A DNA stretch of 64,000 nucleotides from Sabethes cyaneus (lineage: Eukaryota > Arthropoda > Insecta > Diptera > Culicidae), in contig NC_071354.1 in NCBI RefSeq assembly GCF_943734655.1, forward strand, positions 229,332,397-229,396,396. The letters are read 5' to 3'. A program made the translations under genes and the position numbers. A model generated the notes under the pieces. It was not told the origin of the DNA and searched no databases. It saw only the letters and a program-made list of their open reading frames with translations. This document shows, piece after piece, positions 1-13,434 of the stretch. Each line of letters opens with the position of its first letter. Position 1 is the stretch's first letter.

Positions 1-469
1 CCATCACCCATGAGGAGCATCAGATCGGAGCATAAAAGTTTCGTTGCTACATAGAACGAAAAATGAGAGAACAGGAAGGCGCAGCTGCGGCAGAAAAAAA
101 AACTTAAGCCGTGAACTTAAACCTGCTCTGCTATGTTCTCTCGCTCTCTTTCTCCTGTTCTTATGATTCAATGTTTTTTTCTTTTTGTTTTTGCAGATTT
201 CCTGGCTGACTTCGAACGAACGAACGAACGATCGCGCGGATCGATTCGGGAGCGAACCAATCGAAATCCGATCAAATGTTATATACGAGCCGATCGTACA
301 ACAGCACCCACCAGCCAGCAAGCAGCGGTAGCGCCTCTGCCGCCGAATCGAGTGGATAAAAGAGAGAAAGGTCGAGCCATTCTAAGCTCCTTATTTTTAC
401 CGCGCGTGAACCGAACCGAACCGGACCCCGGACCGGGGTAGTGCGTTGAACGGGGCCAGCCGTCAGATT
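1..469 (+). promoter_or_regulatory. Promoter-proximal region of a putative + strand gene
   Basis: This stretch is single-copy within the window and GC-richer than the introns that follow. It has CGA-rich runs (repeated CGAACGAACG near 218-230) and pyrimidine-rich tracts. An arthropod-type initiator, GATTCAGTTCGG, lies at about 466-477, just upstream of exon-like sequence that ends in a strong splice donor at 1200. Open frames here are short, overlap on both strands and match no family I know, so I treat them as noncoding. No clear TATA box is seen. The promoter role is inferred from composition, initiator and the downstream donor. Confidence 0.4.
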
Positions 470-1199
470 CAGTTCGGTTCATGCCGTATTAGTAGCAAGT
501 GTAGCTGTAGGTACGTACGTGTGCCTCTTCCCGGTGCGGTGTGAGCTTCGTAGTGATCCGGAAAAGGTCGAAAAGGCATGCGTCGTGTGGCCGCAGCAAC
601 AGCGGCGGCGGCGGCGGTTTGTTTGTGATCGATTGCTCCGGATTCGGTGTCTTTGAACGCGCCCCAGAGGCGCTCGAATAAAAGTGCAGTGTGCTTTGGC
701 TGGGCTGGAAAACACAGGAAGAGAGTGAAATAAGATATATGGCATTTGATTTTGATTTGTATATTAGTGTAGTGGCAGCGGCGGCGACCGATTGCGACGA
801 CTGTTCCGACCGACCGGTTTGAACGGAACGGATTCGAAGAAAGGAGGAGAAGAAGCAGATTGCCGACGACGCGTCGTGCATGGCAGTAGTGAGTGGCTCC
901 CGAAATGCGGCAAGCGATTTTATAAACAAAAACCACGCGCGAGTCGATTGATTACGCGATCGTCATCTGCCAGTGCCAGTGATATTTATTGTTTTTTTCC
1001 TTTTCAAGTGATCATTCGTTTCATTTCGGTCATTGACAGTGGATTAGAGCATTGAAGTTGCATTGGTTGAAAGTAAAACACAGTGAAGCGTGAACTCCGG
1101 GAAAACTGATCACCCCGATTTCGGATACCAAACGGCAAACAACCCGGGCGATCGAGGTTTTATCGGAATTTGGAGACCTGCGCGATCGGATCCGCTCAG
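470..1199 (+). other. Putative 5' noncoding first exon with splice donor
   Basis: Sequence of 5' UTR character runs from a TCAGTT initiator (469-474) to CGCTCAG|GTAGGT, a near-consensus donor with GT at 1200-1201. The block has CAGTG-rich stretches (about 970-1085), CGG/GCA repeats (597-620) and no long recognisable coding frame. A frame at 792-1055 on the + strand (87 codons) is low in complexity and unlike any family I know. The next exon is not obvious in the following 30 kb; 32631-33003 is the best candidate. The start is approximate. It could also be a lncRNA exon. Confidence 0.5.
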
Positions 1200-2722
1200 G
1201 TAGGTGCCGTGTTTTTTTATCTTTCCATCTTGTCTAGTTCTTGATTCTACGAATCCCCTCAGAGGATAGTTCTTTAATATCATTGAGACAAAAACGAAAC
1301 TTTTCCTTGAAAACGAACCTTTCTTCTGCAACTAGAAGGAACCTGCAAACTGGGAAACAGCGCTAAATAGGTCCATCCTCAACTGTACGATAAGCATCGA
1401 AACAGTTACGGTTCGGCGATTATTTCATGAGTGGTTCAACCCTCCGTTTAAAGAACATTTAAAATTGGCAGAACAGTAGAACGACCTGAAAAGAGATTAT
1501 TTTTTGAAAATTAAAATAATCTCGTTATTATGTAAAACACTAAACACTAAACAGCGCAGTCACCCTAGCAAAGATGATCCATTAATTGGTATTAATTTGG
1601 GCTGCAAAATTAAGTTTGTGGTTACCGGTTTTCAAGCTCTGGCTCCCTGCCGCTGATATCTCTTTCTGTTCCCCACACAGACAAACACACCGAATTTCGC
1701 TCAACACATAACCTCTCAACAACAAGACGGCGGGGCTCAAGCAGAAAAAAAAACCTATCGAACTGAATGAATCCGCTTGTTTTTATTGTTTTCCCATCAA
1801 CGCGCCATCAAACTCGATCGGTGCCGGTCGGTGGTGCGGTGATCGGCTCGTCATTGATTAGATCGCGGAACTTGTGTTAAAAGTTAAAAGCCCCCACCGC
1901 ACCGCGCCGACAACCTCCGCCGCCGGCGGCCGCAGTTGGATGGACCTTACGATGCCAATACCGGGGTGCCACACCACGGACCTTGCGGCTTGCTGGGAAA
2001 ATAGGCGAAGTAACCGACTTGTTCGAAATTAGGTCTATGCGGTGTGTATGCCCATAGAGAGCCACCGTACATAAACCTAAACCTCGTCAGTACTTCAGCT
2101 AGCAGTTTTTTTTATTATGAGCCTCAATCTTGAACGGTCCACTAAAAACTAGGCTCTGTTGTTTTTTTTTTTTGTTTCAACTTTGTAACATCTTTTATGC
2201 GAACTCATTCATCGGGTCTTATGCTGCTGCTGGAGCTTCTTCTTTTTTTCGCTGGGAAACCTCTAACTGCAGCCTGCAGCCAGCGGTAGCGAGTTGATTT
2301 ACATGCGGAACTTGACCTTCACGGAGCTTTATAATGTACGCACAGGCACACATTGCGCGTATCCCCTATATGCTGAATGGTTAACAAAGCTGTAACAACT
2401 TTTGCTTTTGTTGCTTCAGGAAACAAAACGCTCCATTCGTTGTTAATTGTCGTTAAACGTGTTAATGAGAAGATAAAACACAGTACAGTGAAGTTTCGAT
2501 TTGGTTACTGCTGGAAAAAAAATCGTATAATTAGTTTTAAACCTGAAAATTTAGACGCCCTGGGTTTAATCACATTTTTATCTATAAACTATTTTATATT
2601 TTAAAATTTACATAAAATCGTTTAAATAATGAAGATGTACGTCCATAATTTTTAAGAGGATCGGTCCAAAATTGGAACAAAAAATAGGAAATAAGTACCC
2701 AAATCGTAAACTGACAAGTAAT
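1200..2722 (+). other. Intron-like single-copy DNA, no feature seen
   Basis: After the donor, base composition falls to intron level with poly-T runs (2105-2114, 2160-2173). A GC-rich patch at 1800-1990 includes CCGCCGGCGGCCGC, which may be a regulatory patch. I see no repeat family shared with the rest of the window and no convincing coding frame. Confidence 0.4.
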
Positions 2723-2834
2723 ATCCCAAGTAACAATATGGGTTTTATTACAGCCTTATGATGGCATTTAAGACCAAAATTGATCATGAAAACCGCCATA
2801 AGAGCACAATAAAACTCACATTGTTGCTTGGGAT
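2723..2834. mobile_element. Palindromic MITE, about 112 bp
   Basis: The two ends are inverted copies: ATCCCAAG(T/C)AACAAT(A/G)TG(G/A)GTTTTATT at the left and its complement at the right, with GCCTTATGATGGC against GCCATAAGAGC further in. The whole unit can fold into one hairpin. It has no coding capacity. No certain target duplication is seen beyond a possible AT dinucleotide. Family not identified. Confidence 0.75.
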
Positions 2835-3189
2835 TGCTTTTATATGTAGAAAAAGAAGAACGTCACTGTTGAAGCAATATTCGAAGGTAACTAGCCAAAT
2901 GCTATTTGCATAGTTTCAACGCACACCAAGTATATGGATTTACATGGCTGAGCATGCCAATGCGCAAAGATAGTGATTTAAGTTAACAATTGATTTTTCT
3001 GTGAAACTATACAAGATATAGTCTTACAGTTTTCAAGAAAGAAACTTTGCGCTATGAAAGATCGTTGCTTTGGTGTAATCGATGGTTTCGATGTTTCTAA
3101 TTTTCTCAATACTGGAAGTATTTCTATATTTCTGTACTTCAAGAGCTACGGTTTCACTCTTTTCTCTTTATAAGGCACTAGCTGAATGC
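2835..3189. other. AT-rich noncoding DNA, nothing recognised
   Basis: This is intron-like sequence between the hairpin MITE and a mariner remnant. It has no repeat match elsewhere in the window and no plausible coding frame. Confidence 0.35.
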
Positions 3190-4045
3190 CCGACCCAGTT
3201 GTAGCTAGCTGATTCCGACGAAAAGCTCGTAGGACTGTTGCATGTTTGGATATACGGCAGAATAGCTTTTTTTCATACACTCTTCCAGCGTCTGATTTGT
3301 AACGAAAACCTTGATTTGATGGCCGCTGCTACAGATACCTTGCCAGCTCATGAGTTTTCTGGCATATCCGCCAGCAAAAACAAACATAAATTTGCCGTGG
3401 ACATCTCCTCAAGCTGTGGCCATATAGAACTTTTGCCGGAAAGCTGTCCAAAATCCATCTCCTTTTACGATTCGTATTCCATGAATTCCTAGTACAGTAC
3501 TCGTGCGCTAATTGCACGTCCTCTAACTGCACCGTCTTTTAATTGCACGTTCGCTAGTTGCACGATCGTGCAACTAAAAAACTGTTATCTGTCAAACTAC
3601 ACGTGGTTTTCCAGGTGGTTGCTATAAACAAAAATGCAGCGTTGCCGAATGCAAACTCTCTATCTCTGCATTACGTAGATACATTACAAACAAATTCATG
3701 CAAATTTGACTAAACTTTGACTAATTGAACACATATTCATTAAGCTTTTAGTTCGTTTGTAAAAATTTAGATGTTCTTCCCAAAATTTAGCGTCCGTGTG
3801 AAGAGTTCTTTACAGTGATAACGCATCACGTTTTACAATAAATATTGGCAACTATCGTGCAATTAAAAAACGAAATTCGCTAATCGCATCGCCTCATTCG
3901 TGCAATTAGCGAACGAGTGCTGTACATTCGTCAGAGCTATGTTGTATAACTTCTGATTGCGACTTTTGGCCACTATGTTCTACTGCACAGTTCGGTTTGG
4001 ATGCTTGCTGTCCCAAAATGAGCGATAACCATCAAGCAAGCGGTA
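3190..4045 (-). pseudogene. Mariner (ITmD37E-like) transposase remnant, split by a MITE
   Basis: Read on the minus strand, 4045-3925 carries a block like RKLYNIALTNV, which in mosquito mariners lies just before the first catalytic Asp. After the inserted element (3495-3922) the frame resumes with ESYVKGDGFWTAF and RQKFYMATA, then KLMSWQGICSSGHQIKVF and LEECMKK (about 3387-3250). This order matches the middle of ITmD37E-type transposases. The frame is broken by stops and shifts, the D residue of the DDETYVK motif is not preserved, and the C-terminal PDLAS and third-acid regions are missing. It is a dead copy. The family call rests on motif memory. Confidence 0.7.
3495..3922. mobile_element. 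TA-flanked MITE with TAATTGCACG phrase repeats (428 bp)
   Basis: The ends are inverted: CAGTACTCGTGCGCTAATTG at the left, and CAGCACTCGTTCGCTAATTG read from the right. Each is flanked by TA (3493-3494 and 3923-3924), the duplication used by Tc1/mariner elements. Inside both ends the phrase CTAATTGCACG recurs with variation (3507-3575 and 3858-3906). It encodes nothing. It sits inside a mariner pseudogene, so it is younger than that copy. Confidence 0.85.
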
Positions 4046-4119
4046 GGTACTCTTGTTGGAATTGTATTGCATTGCAACATTGCCATTTGACAATCCAGTG
4101 TTAATTACAATGGATCTCA

Positions 4120-4600
4120 ATCCAGCTTTCCACAAGTGATAATGGCGGCTGATGGGTACAACTTTCTGAAGGGCACAGTACGGTTTTGACATTCAATGCA
4201 GGAGCGGTTACTATGGAAGCCACTACGGATGTTTGCTAGTTGAGTGGAAAAATGTAGATATTATTCAGTTTTCGCAGACCAACCAAAGAGAAATTTAGTT
4301 GAGGGAAAGCGAATTTTTGTGCTTTCTTAGCTATCATTTTGTGAAATAATCTTTGCATTGGGTCAATTCGACAATATTTCAGCCAAGAATAGCCACAAAA
4401 CTGCGCTTCCGTAAAACTAAATTCATTTTCGGCTGGTCTGCGAAAACTAAACAACATTTTCCACTCAAACGGCAAACAACCGTAGTGACTTCCATAGTAA
4501 CCGCAGTGACTGCTCCTGTGTTGAATGTCAAAACTGAACTGTGCCCTTCAGAATTTAGTTGTACCCATCAGCCGCCATTATCGTTCGTGGAAAGCTGGAT
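4120..4600. mobile_element. Long-arm foldback MITE (481 bp)
   Basis: The left arm begins ATCCAGCTTTCCAC and continues through AATGGCGGCTGATGGGTACA, GAAGGGCACAGT, TTTTGACATTCAA, CAGGAGC and GGTTACTATGGAAG. The right arm carries the same blocks in the same order on the opposite strand (4600 back to about 4450). The arms are about 130-150 bp each, leaving roughly 200 bp of centre. No protein is encoded. The AATGGCGGCT..GGGTACA block is shared with the smaller element at 7831-8047. No clear target duplication was found. Confidence 0.85.
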
Positions 4601-5936
4601 ACCTTCAAATGTAGCTACAGATCGTAAGTTCCATCACGACATTTACTATGATCCGTTCGAGAGATAGTTTTCCAGTCACCGAAACGGTAGATTTGGCCAA
4701 ATCGAATGTTTTATAATTTTTAAACCTGGTCAGATCGGATTTTGAACGTGGCTGTAAAAAGTTATTTTTCTTCTTACTGCTTCCATCTGTCATAACTTTA
4801 TTAAAACGAATGAATTGTAATCCAAACTTTTAACACTAAAAAGCGGACCTTCCTTCCTGCTGTTAAAAGATTTCAGTGTAGTAGTAGTAGTAGTAGCAGT
4901 AGGGGAAAGCCACCATCATTTCAAGGACTTGCCAATGTATGTAGGTAGAATTACAGTAGATCCAAATTTGATTATCAAATGAATATCACACTAATGCTGT
5001 TACAGAAAGGCCAAAAGGGATTGGGCGGACCCACAAGCAGAGGCACTTGTGCGCATTCCGGGGTTATAAGAGTCGCCTTCCAGCATTAGGATCCTTCCAT
5101 GTAATAATCAATTTCACTATACCAATTTTAACCCACGTGATGATTTGTTTGTTTTGACTTGAGAAGTGCCATATTTGCTTCAGACCTTAAGGATTCAGGT
5201 TGGCAATGCGCTCCATCATCCAGCCTTCCACATTTATGATATCAATAATAATACTATTAATAATATGATATTAAGAGGAAATGTGGTATATATGGGTATA
5301 TAATGAAGTGTGGTATATAATAGAACAATCTCACCAGCAGTCCTTCGTATGAAATAGAATAGCGTCCTTTGAAGTTTGAAGTTAATTATTTCATTCTGGT
5401 ATCCATGTGCAGTATTCAAACTCGTTTTGGCCAAAGTTTTTACTATATAGCAAGAGATGCTCCATAAGCTAAAACGAAAAAAAAAATTATTAAAATAACT
5501 AAATTAGGCCTACCTATTAGCAAGGCCGTGTGACTCCCCGTCTGCCCAAAACCCCGGTTTTGAGATCAGGCAGCCGGGAACCACCCAGCATCGCACCTCC
5601 TAGCTTGGCTACTCAAAAGAGCATTACCAGGTATGGCCACGTAGAGGCGCTAGGTAGGGGCTTGGAATGGCTAGAGCTATATTGGACGCTCCTCGTTTGC
5701 CTTCCCCATTTTATACCCGTTAAAAGATTTCAGTGTGTCCAAATATCGAATGATTCGAGTTTTACATCTGTTATCGATATGGAAAGTTGAAAGACAAACA
5801 AAGTTTTTTTTCCAAGGACAATGCAAGGACAGCTTTCAGCTTCTATCAACTCTCTATCTCAACTCCTCCTCCCTGTTTAGCTTTTTTTTGTCACCCACAC
5901 AGCCACCTATACGTCTATTTACAGGAAACAAACCTT
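4601..5936. other. Noncoding DNA with a short GTA microsatellite
   Basis: A GTA run lies at 4878-4896. A GC-richer patch at 5520-5720 (CCCCGGTTTTGAGATC, CTAGCTTGGCTACTC) might be the 3' end of a LINE, but I cannot prove it. AT-rich sequence elsewhere shows no coding frame I would support. Confidence 0.35.
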
Positions 5937-6118
5937 GCTTTCCTTTTTTTATCAAACCTCGTGATTTTAGTCATGACCTTGAAATGCGGTCAGTACATAT
6001 TAATATTTTTTTGAAACGGTAGTTCTACAATTGATGAAGGGACGGTAAGGGAAAGTAATGAAGAAGGATTTTTTGGGAATGGAGTGGAAAGAGTAGAAAG
6101 GAAGGGGGCATGCTTTCC
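5937..6118 (+). mobile_element. Fragment of composite tRNA-like retroposon family (family C)
   Basis: It matches the left part of the full copy at 42400-42976: CCTCGTGATTTTAGTCATGA, CCTTGAAATGCGGTC, TATTAATATTTTTTTGAAAC, then GGGACGGTAAGGGAAAGTAA. The tRNA-like centre and the other half are absent, so it is truncated. No target duplication is visible. Confidence 0.7.
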
Positions 6119-6704
6119 TTGTTTTGACCCCTCCCCCATTGCAAAGTCGGGATTTTTCTGCAAAAAAGCCCTCTATCTCATTATATAAATCTCTCGCCCT
6201 CTATCTCATAAATAAAGGACTTTTTTTTCTAAAAAAAACCCCACTATGCATTGGCCGTGTGAGAAACTCCCCGTATCCCTTTTAAGATCACTACCGACGG
6301 TTATCTTCCAACCGCTTGACCATCGGTATCGGTCCGAACGTATTTGGACCTTTCTGCTTTGATAGAAGCCGCTCCGCCTTTTTGCCTCTCGTATGCCAAG
6401 TTTAGTGGAGAACATTCTACGTGTTCCAGAGTTATGACGGAACATATATACATTCAAATTCACCCACATTCACTTTTATATATAGGCACACACACAGCAA
6501 TTACATGGTGTGATATTAGTGTGATGTTGCATGTGTACTTATTCCTTTCTGCTTTCTGAGTTGTGCTAAGTAACAAAAGTTCTGTGAATTGTTGAAGAGA
6601 GAAAGGTTGGTAAAACAACGATTTTTGGGACCATCCATATTGCGGACCTACTTATTGCGGTTCGCATAATCAACATTGGTCATAAAATCACAATAAGAGT
6701 AATA
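6119..6704. other. Noncoding DNA, nothing recognised
   Basis: Tracts with repeated CTCTATCTCATTATATAAA-like phrases (6170-6215) and otherwise intron-like sequence. No gene is supported. Confidence 0.3.
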
Positions 6705-7135
6705 TTACTGAATCGCTTACGCGAAGCATGCTAGTACATACTCGCGAGCACACAGCTTCATATAATCTTTCTGCATAGCCCACTCGCGAGTCAAATAATT
6801 CGTGGTCAACCAGCAACTCGTGAAGGCTAGTGGCGTACTGGGATACAGATTTTGCATTACTTTTTCTTTTCTTCTTCATCTTCGCCCTCGATTCTTCTCA
6901 CGGGCGTGAGTGCGAACCCACGCTAGTAATAAACTACATCCGCAGCTCAGACTGCAATGACGAACTAGAGTGACGACCGTAGCTGTTAGCTTAATACACA
7001 CTCGCCAAAACTCGTCGCAGTGCATGCATACTATAAATAAGAGCGAGAGTCCGACAGGAATGCCAATGACGGCGTATTCGTTAGAATGAGTACGCGTATG
7101 TGAAAAAATTAGACCACACGAGTGTGGACTTCGCA
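6705..7135 (-). repeat. Dispersed 430-480 bp repeat, family E copy 1
   Basis: On the minus strand this is the same unit as 17340-17765 and 19110-19590. Shared blocks in order are TTTTCACATACGCGTACTCA, CTGTCGGACTCTCG, TGCGACGAGTTTTGGCGAGT, a CGTCACTC/CATTGCAG block, GAAGAAGAAAAGAAAAAG, CAAAATCTGTATCCCAG and TTATTTGACTCGCGAGT. It encodes no clear protein. I saw no convincing terminal inverted repeats, so it may be a solo LTR or a fragment of a longer element. The TGTGGTCTA start would fit an LTR only weakly. Confidence 0.7.
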
Positions 7136-7511
7136 AAACTTCCAAATAAAAAATTCACGTCTCAAGTTTTGCGAAAAGTAACAAGTAGGGGAAAGCAGTC
7201 AAAAGAGAGATTCATTGAGTGCCGCGACACACGCAAGTCGGCTCCAACCTGGTCGAGCCATCTAGCACGTTGGGCCTCTCTATTCTTGGTGACGGTGGGG
7301 TTCGGGCAGAGAACGGTTTTCACTACATAGTCGTCCGGCATCTTTGTAATATGGCCAACCCTCCGTAGTCTCCTAACTTTCGCCAACTGTACGATGGGGA
7401 TCTCTCCAAGTAGTGCCTGCAGCTCATGGTTCCTACGCCTACGGCACTCTCCACTTTCCGTTTGTACTCCGCTAAAGATAGTTCACAACACCATTCGTTC
7501 AAATACGGCAA

Positions 7512-8100
7512 CCCAGCTAGCACCAAATCGTACATCAATGTACGAGAATTATCGTGAATATCTCTTAACAAATGCGGAATCGTAAATTAAGCTTGATAAA
7601 GTGCGCCCAAGTTAATTTTCAATCGTATATAATGATAATAACTGAAATACATACGATTTTCAGCACAGAATCGTATAGCATTTCGTAGTGAGTCGCGCTT
7701 AATCGGATATTATCGTATATAGATAGTTATGTAGCCGGAACACTAATAGTTATTCATAATTACGTATATCGCCTCTAAAATAGTACGGATATGCCAGTTT
7801 TGCATATTAAATACGATTTATTAGTATGTATATCCACTTTTTCGCGCGCTTAATGGCGGCTAGTGGGTACACTTTTCGAAAATGTTTCTTTGCTGCTGAC
7901 GAATCCGCTCACGTACGCATGATAGTTCTACAACAACAATCAACGGTGGAAATGTTAAGTTGGCGCGAATACAGTTGCCAAAGGCATGCTAATATTTTTT
8001 GTAGGTTGTACCCACTAGCCGCCATTGTGCACGCGAAAAGGTGGATATGTACGTAATGCTGATTTTTACCATTTATATACAAATGAAAATGCTAGCTGGG
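7512..8100. mobile_element. MITE with CCCAGCTAGCA ends, nested in the RTE LINE
   Basis: The ends are exact inverted repeats, CCCAGCTAGCA and TGCTAGCTGGG. The body shares blocks with the copy at 59866-60241: ATCAATGTACGA(G/A)AATTATCGT, a run of ATCGTAT motifs, CAGAAT(C/T)GTATAGCAT, and TACGATTT near the right side. It interrupts the minus-strand LINE between its YKTLFRPV block and its C-terminal block. A 2-bp duplication (AA) is possible but not convincing. Its extra length compared with the other copy is due to a second insertion, 7831-8047. Confidence 0.8.
7831..8047. mobile_element. Inner foldback MITE (217 bp) with TGTA duplication
   Basis: Left arm TATCCACTTTTTCGCGCGC then AATGGCGGCTAGTGGGTACA; the right arm is the complement with few changes (TATCCACCTTTTCGCGTGC from the right). 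TGTA flanks both ends (7827-7830 and 8048-8051). It is noncoding and absent from the sister copy of the host MITE at 59866-60241, which confirms it as an insertion. The GGCGGCT..GGGTACA block links it to the element at 4120-4600. Confidence 0.85.
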
Positions 8101-9284
8101 AAGCGTACTCTCTCAAGTCCGTAGAAGACTACCGGTCTGAATAGCGTTTTGTACATCGTCAGCTTTGTACCGGCGGTGTACGCTCTTTGATCGAAGCGGT
8201 CTGCGGAAGGAAAAGTAGGTTTGACTGCTAGCTTGAATGCGTCGTGAAATCCCCTAGCCGCAACCCTCAGTGCGATTCTAAAAGGACTCATTATCTTGCC
8301 TTTAGAAGGATTTGGCAGAGAGTACAAATTTGATCCGTAGTAACACGGGCCCCCATAAAGCTCGCCTGATACTGCTCTACGACTTCTCTTGCTTTTGGGG
8401 ATAGACGACGTAACAAAATCTTGGAGAGCACCTTGTAGGCGGCGTTGATCATCGTTGTATCGCAGTAAATATAGTAATCAAGGTGATAGCGAGCTGATTT
8501 TTGTAGATGGAACAAACCATACCTTTGATCCACTCCCCCGGTAGTTTCTTCACCCCCCATATCCCTGAAATTAGCCAATAAAGTGCCGTTGCTAGTGGTT
8601 CTTTCCCATTTTTGTAAAGTTCTATTGGGAATCAGTCCTTTCTGGTGGCTCTACTATATTTCAGCTGACCGATTTCACACCGGATCTCTTCGAGAGTCGC
8701 AGACCGCACGCCTTTGTCGTTTATAGACACCCCAAGGCTAACTGCCGTACTTACTTTTTCTATTATATCGCCATTGAGATGTCCATCAAAAATTGCTTTC
8801 ACCTGTCGACCATCTCACGTTCTTTTGTAACCAGGTTTCCCTCCTCGTCCCTATACGAATCAGACTTCGGTGTGTATCCTTTACGAGCTTGGCTCATCTT
8901 TTCATAGAACAAGCGCGTCTCATCTCGGAATAGTTGTTCTAGCTCTTCACAAAACTCTGTCGTCCTTCTGGCGTTTTTTCCAGCTCCGGATCGACGTTGG
9001 CGATACTTGGCCAAATGTTCCCTCGTTTGTTGGCATTCCACGTCAAATCAATCATTTTGAACACTCAAAATTTCTTCTCCTAGTACCGCGGTTGCATACT
9101 CATTGACGATTCCATCCGTCTTCGAGGGTCTTCGATTTATAAACAATTAATTTATATAACTCTAACGCCTTGACCGTTCTTCACCAAACTTGGCACCCAT
9201 GTTCCGTGACATAAGAGATTCAGCACCGTGCGACTGAGAAAAGGGCTGGGTTGCACAGATATAGGATATATGAAGTAAAACCTG

Positions 9285-11516
<2,232 letters not shown>

Positions 11517-12754
11517 AAGCTTTGTTTCGCTTCCGTTGTAGGTATTTTCAAATCAGCTAGGTGATAGAAGGGGAAGCTGACTGAGAAAGAGCCCATATGG
11601 AAGGACAAGGAACGTGAGTATGAATTTATGTTTCGCCATAACTACGGAACGCCTGGACGGTTCTTCGTCAAATTTGGCAAACATGTTTGTTGACATAAAA
11701 GAAGGGAGTTGACAAAACAGGGAGCCGGTCTCTTACAAGGAGGGAAGAAGGTTCAAAAGGGGTGAGTTTCTGTTGCATTTGGAACGATAGCAGTTATGCA
11801 AGTGGTTGGACGACAGAATACATTTCTGAAAGGGGGGAATACGATGGCCACTGACAAGGAGAAAGTTCAAAAACGTAAAACAGTCTTCGCGTCAATTTAC
11901 AGGGAACAACAGGAAGGGGATGCTGACAAATGGTAGACACATTCAAATGAAGAAAATGGGATTTGTTTCTTGTATTATGAGAATTTTCCTTACAATAATA
12001 GATGCACAAGTGACTGAGACACAGGGGCCCCGAATAAGATCGGACAATCAACTAGTTTAAAATATTTCAGTGAATCTTTAAGTGGAATTCATAGATTGTT
12101 ATAGTTGTATCGAATTGTAGCATATACTTAGACCTAGTAATGTTCAAATTTAATATGTTTAGACGAAATCTATAGAAAGGTTAGTAATGTCAATATTATG
12201 GAGAAGGATTGTACTTATAGGTGTATACATTCGTGGTCCTACGGCAAGCCTACGTTCATATTCTGAGACACAGACGCTGCTTATTATTTTTGATGTTCGT
12301 CTGGCCCTATAGGCTCCCTACTAACACAGTTGCTATAAAGTAGTTGTAGCAACTAATATATGACTAAATCTGGTTGTAAACAAGTTGGGCCAATCAGAAG
12401 TGCCAAAATTGGGTTACTTGGGTAGCACGGTGTCGCTCGTTAACTTGGTGACCGGTGCGCGTGCGATACTGTAACAAACTACATATTTATGAGCGACAGT
12501 GTGTATCTTTGACAAATGCAATGAATAAATTTGTTGGCTGCCGTGCTCTGGCGTCTGGCATGGTATGTCATGGTGCGCTTCGAACACATTCGGCACCGAA
12601 CCATACAAAATAAATTGCCGAACGAAGCAACACATTTTAGCACGGCTCGCAGTGCGGTGCGTGCTTTCACATGGTTTGCAATTGCTCGAAGTAAGGAAAT
12701 CGTTGCGCATTTTCTCAGTGCGGTTTACTTTTAGGACATCCTATTGGTCTAGGC
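11517..12754. other. Noncoding DNA, no gene seen
   Basis: It includes a patch at 11640-11690 (ACGCCTGGACGGTTCTTCGT, AATTTGGCAAACATGTTTG) also seen in weaker form at 9140-9210, so a repeat edge. The block 12430-12740 is GC-richer with GTGCG motifs and small frames on both strands; I recognise none. Confidence 0.35.
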
Positions 12755-13434
12755 CAGGGCTTGAAAAGGGATCGCAAGTTGAATGTGACTGCCGTGAATG
12801 CGAACTTTCCGCATTCAAACTCCGCTTTTTGAACGATTATTTGACTGTTTTTTTAATCCAGTCAATCTGCCGCTTGCGCTGCTGCCGTCTTACAATTCAT
12901 GCGGCATCTCAGCAATAGCAAACAGTCGATCTCCCGTTTTGCTTCGCGCTTTGAGAATATAAACTGCAAACTGACTGGAAGCATACGGTGATTTTTTTTT
13001 TCGTTTCTCTTTTTGTCTCCAAATCGGCTGCTCACAGTAAAAGTTTGTCACCCAGACGTCGGTCGGACGCAAGCAAAATATTCGTTTGTATTGGACGGAG
13101 TCCGACCGACTTCTTCCATGCACATGTAGTGGTTGTTTTTTTGTAGTATTGAATCATACGATTGTGCGATTGCTTTTCGTTAGCGTGGTGATTGCCAGCC
13201 ATTTGACTGTTTTGCAGTCATTCGCTGCTCCAAACGGTAAAGGCAACTTGATCGAAACGAAAATGTCAAAAAGTTTTAGAACGTTTCGTACTGCTGCGTG
13301 CAATCGGCGTTTGACTGAGCAAACTGCCAGTTGTGTTATGCATAGCGTTCGTATTCCACCTCTAAACGGACGGTGTGAACTTGAATGCGCGTTGGTGTGA
13401 CTGCGGTAGTAAAAAAGGATCGGTCGAAGCCCTG
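12755..13434. mobile_element. Nonautonomous hAT-type element (680 bp)
   Basis: The short inverted ends are CAGGGCTTGA at the left and CAGGGCTTCG read from the right. They are flanked by a perfect 8-bp duplication, GTCTAGGC (12747-12754 and 13435-13442). An 8-bp duplication with CAG ends is the hAT signature. Near-terminal GAATGCG and TGTGACTGC(C/G)G blocks occur at both ends, in places inverted. No transposase frame is present; the frame at 13086-13400 (104 codons) matches no family I know. Confidence 0.85.

Larger units (their letters stand above)
7160..9110 (-). pseudogene. RTE-clade LINE reverse transcriptase remnant
   Basis: The minus strand gives, in order: a linker with KYRQRRSG and YRDEEGNLVTKEREMVDR (9041-8800); a block like ELYKNGKEPLATAL; the RT core INAAYKVLSKILLRRLSPKA and EQYQASFMGARVTTDQI (about 8450-8310); KLTMYKTLFRPVVFYGLE (about 8160-8095); and, beyond an inserted MITE, NHELQALLGEIP-type sequence and RRVGHITKMPDDYVV followed by RARWLDQVGADL (7450-7220). 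This is the order of RTE LINEs. The part carrying the catalytic YADD box is deleted, and several frameshifts are present. Transcript direction is opposite to the putative host gene. A related copy lies at 38440-39765. Confidence 0.8.

Noticed and set aside
469..936. 146-155 codon minus-strand frames
   Set aside because: They overlap each other in different frames in a GC-rich region that reads as a + strand 5' UTR with a good donor.
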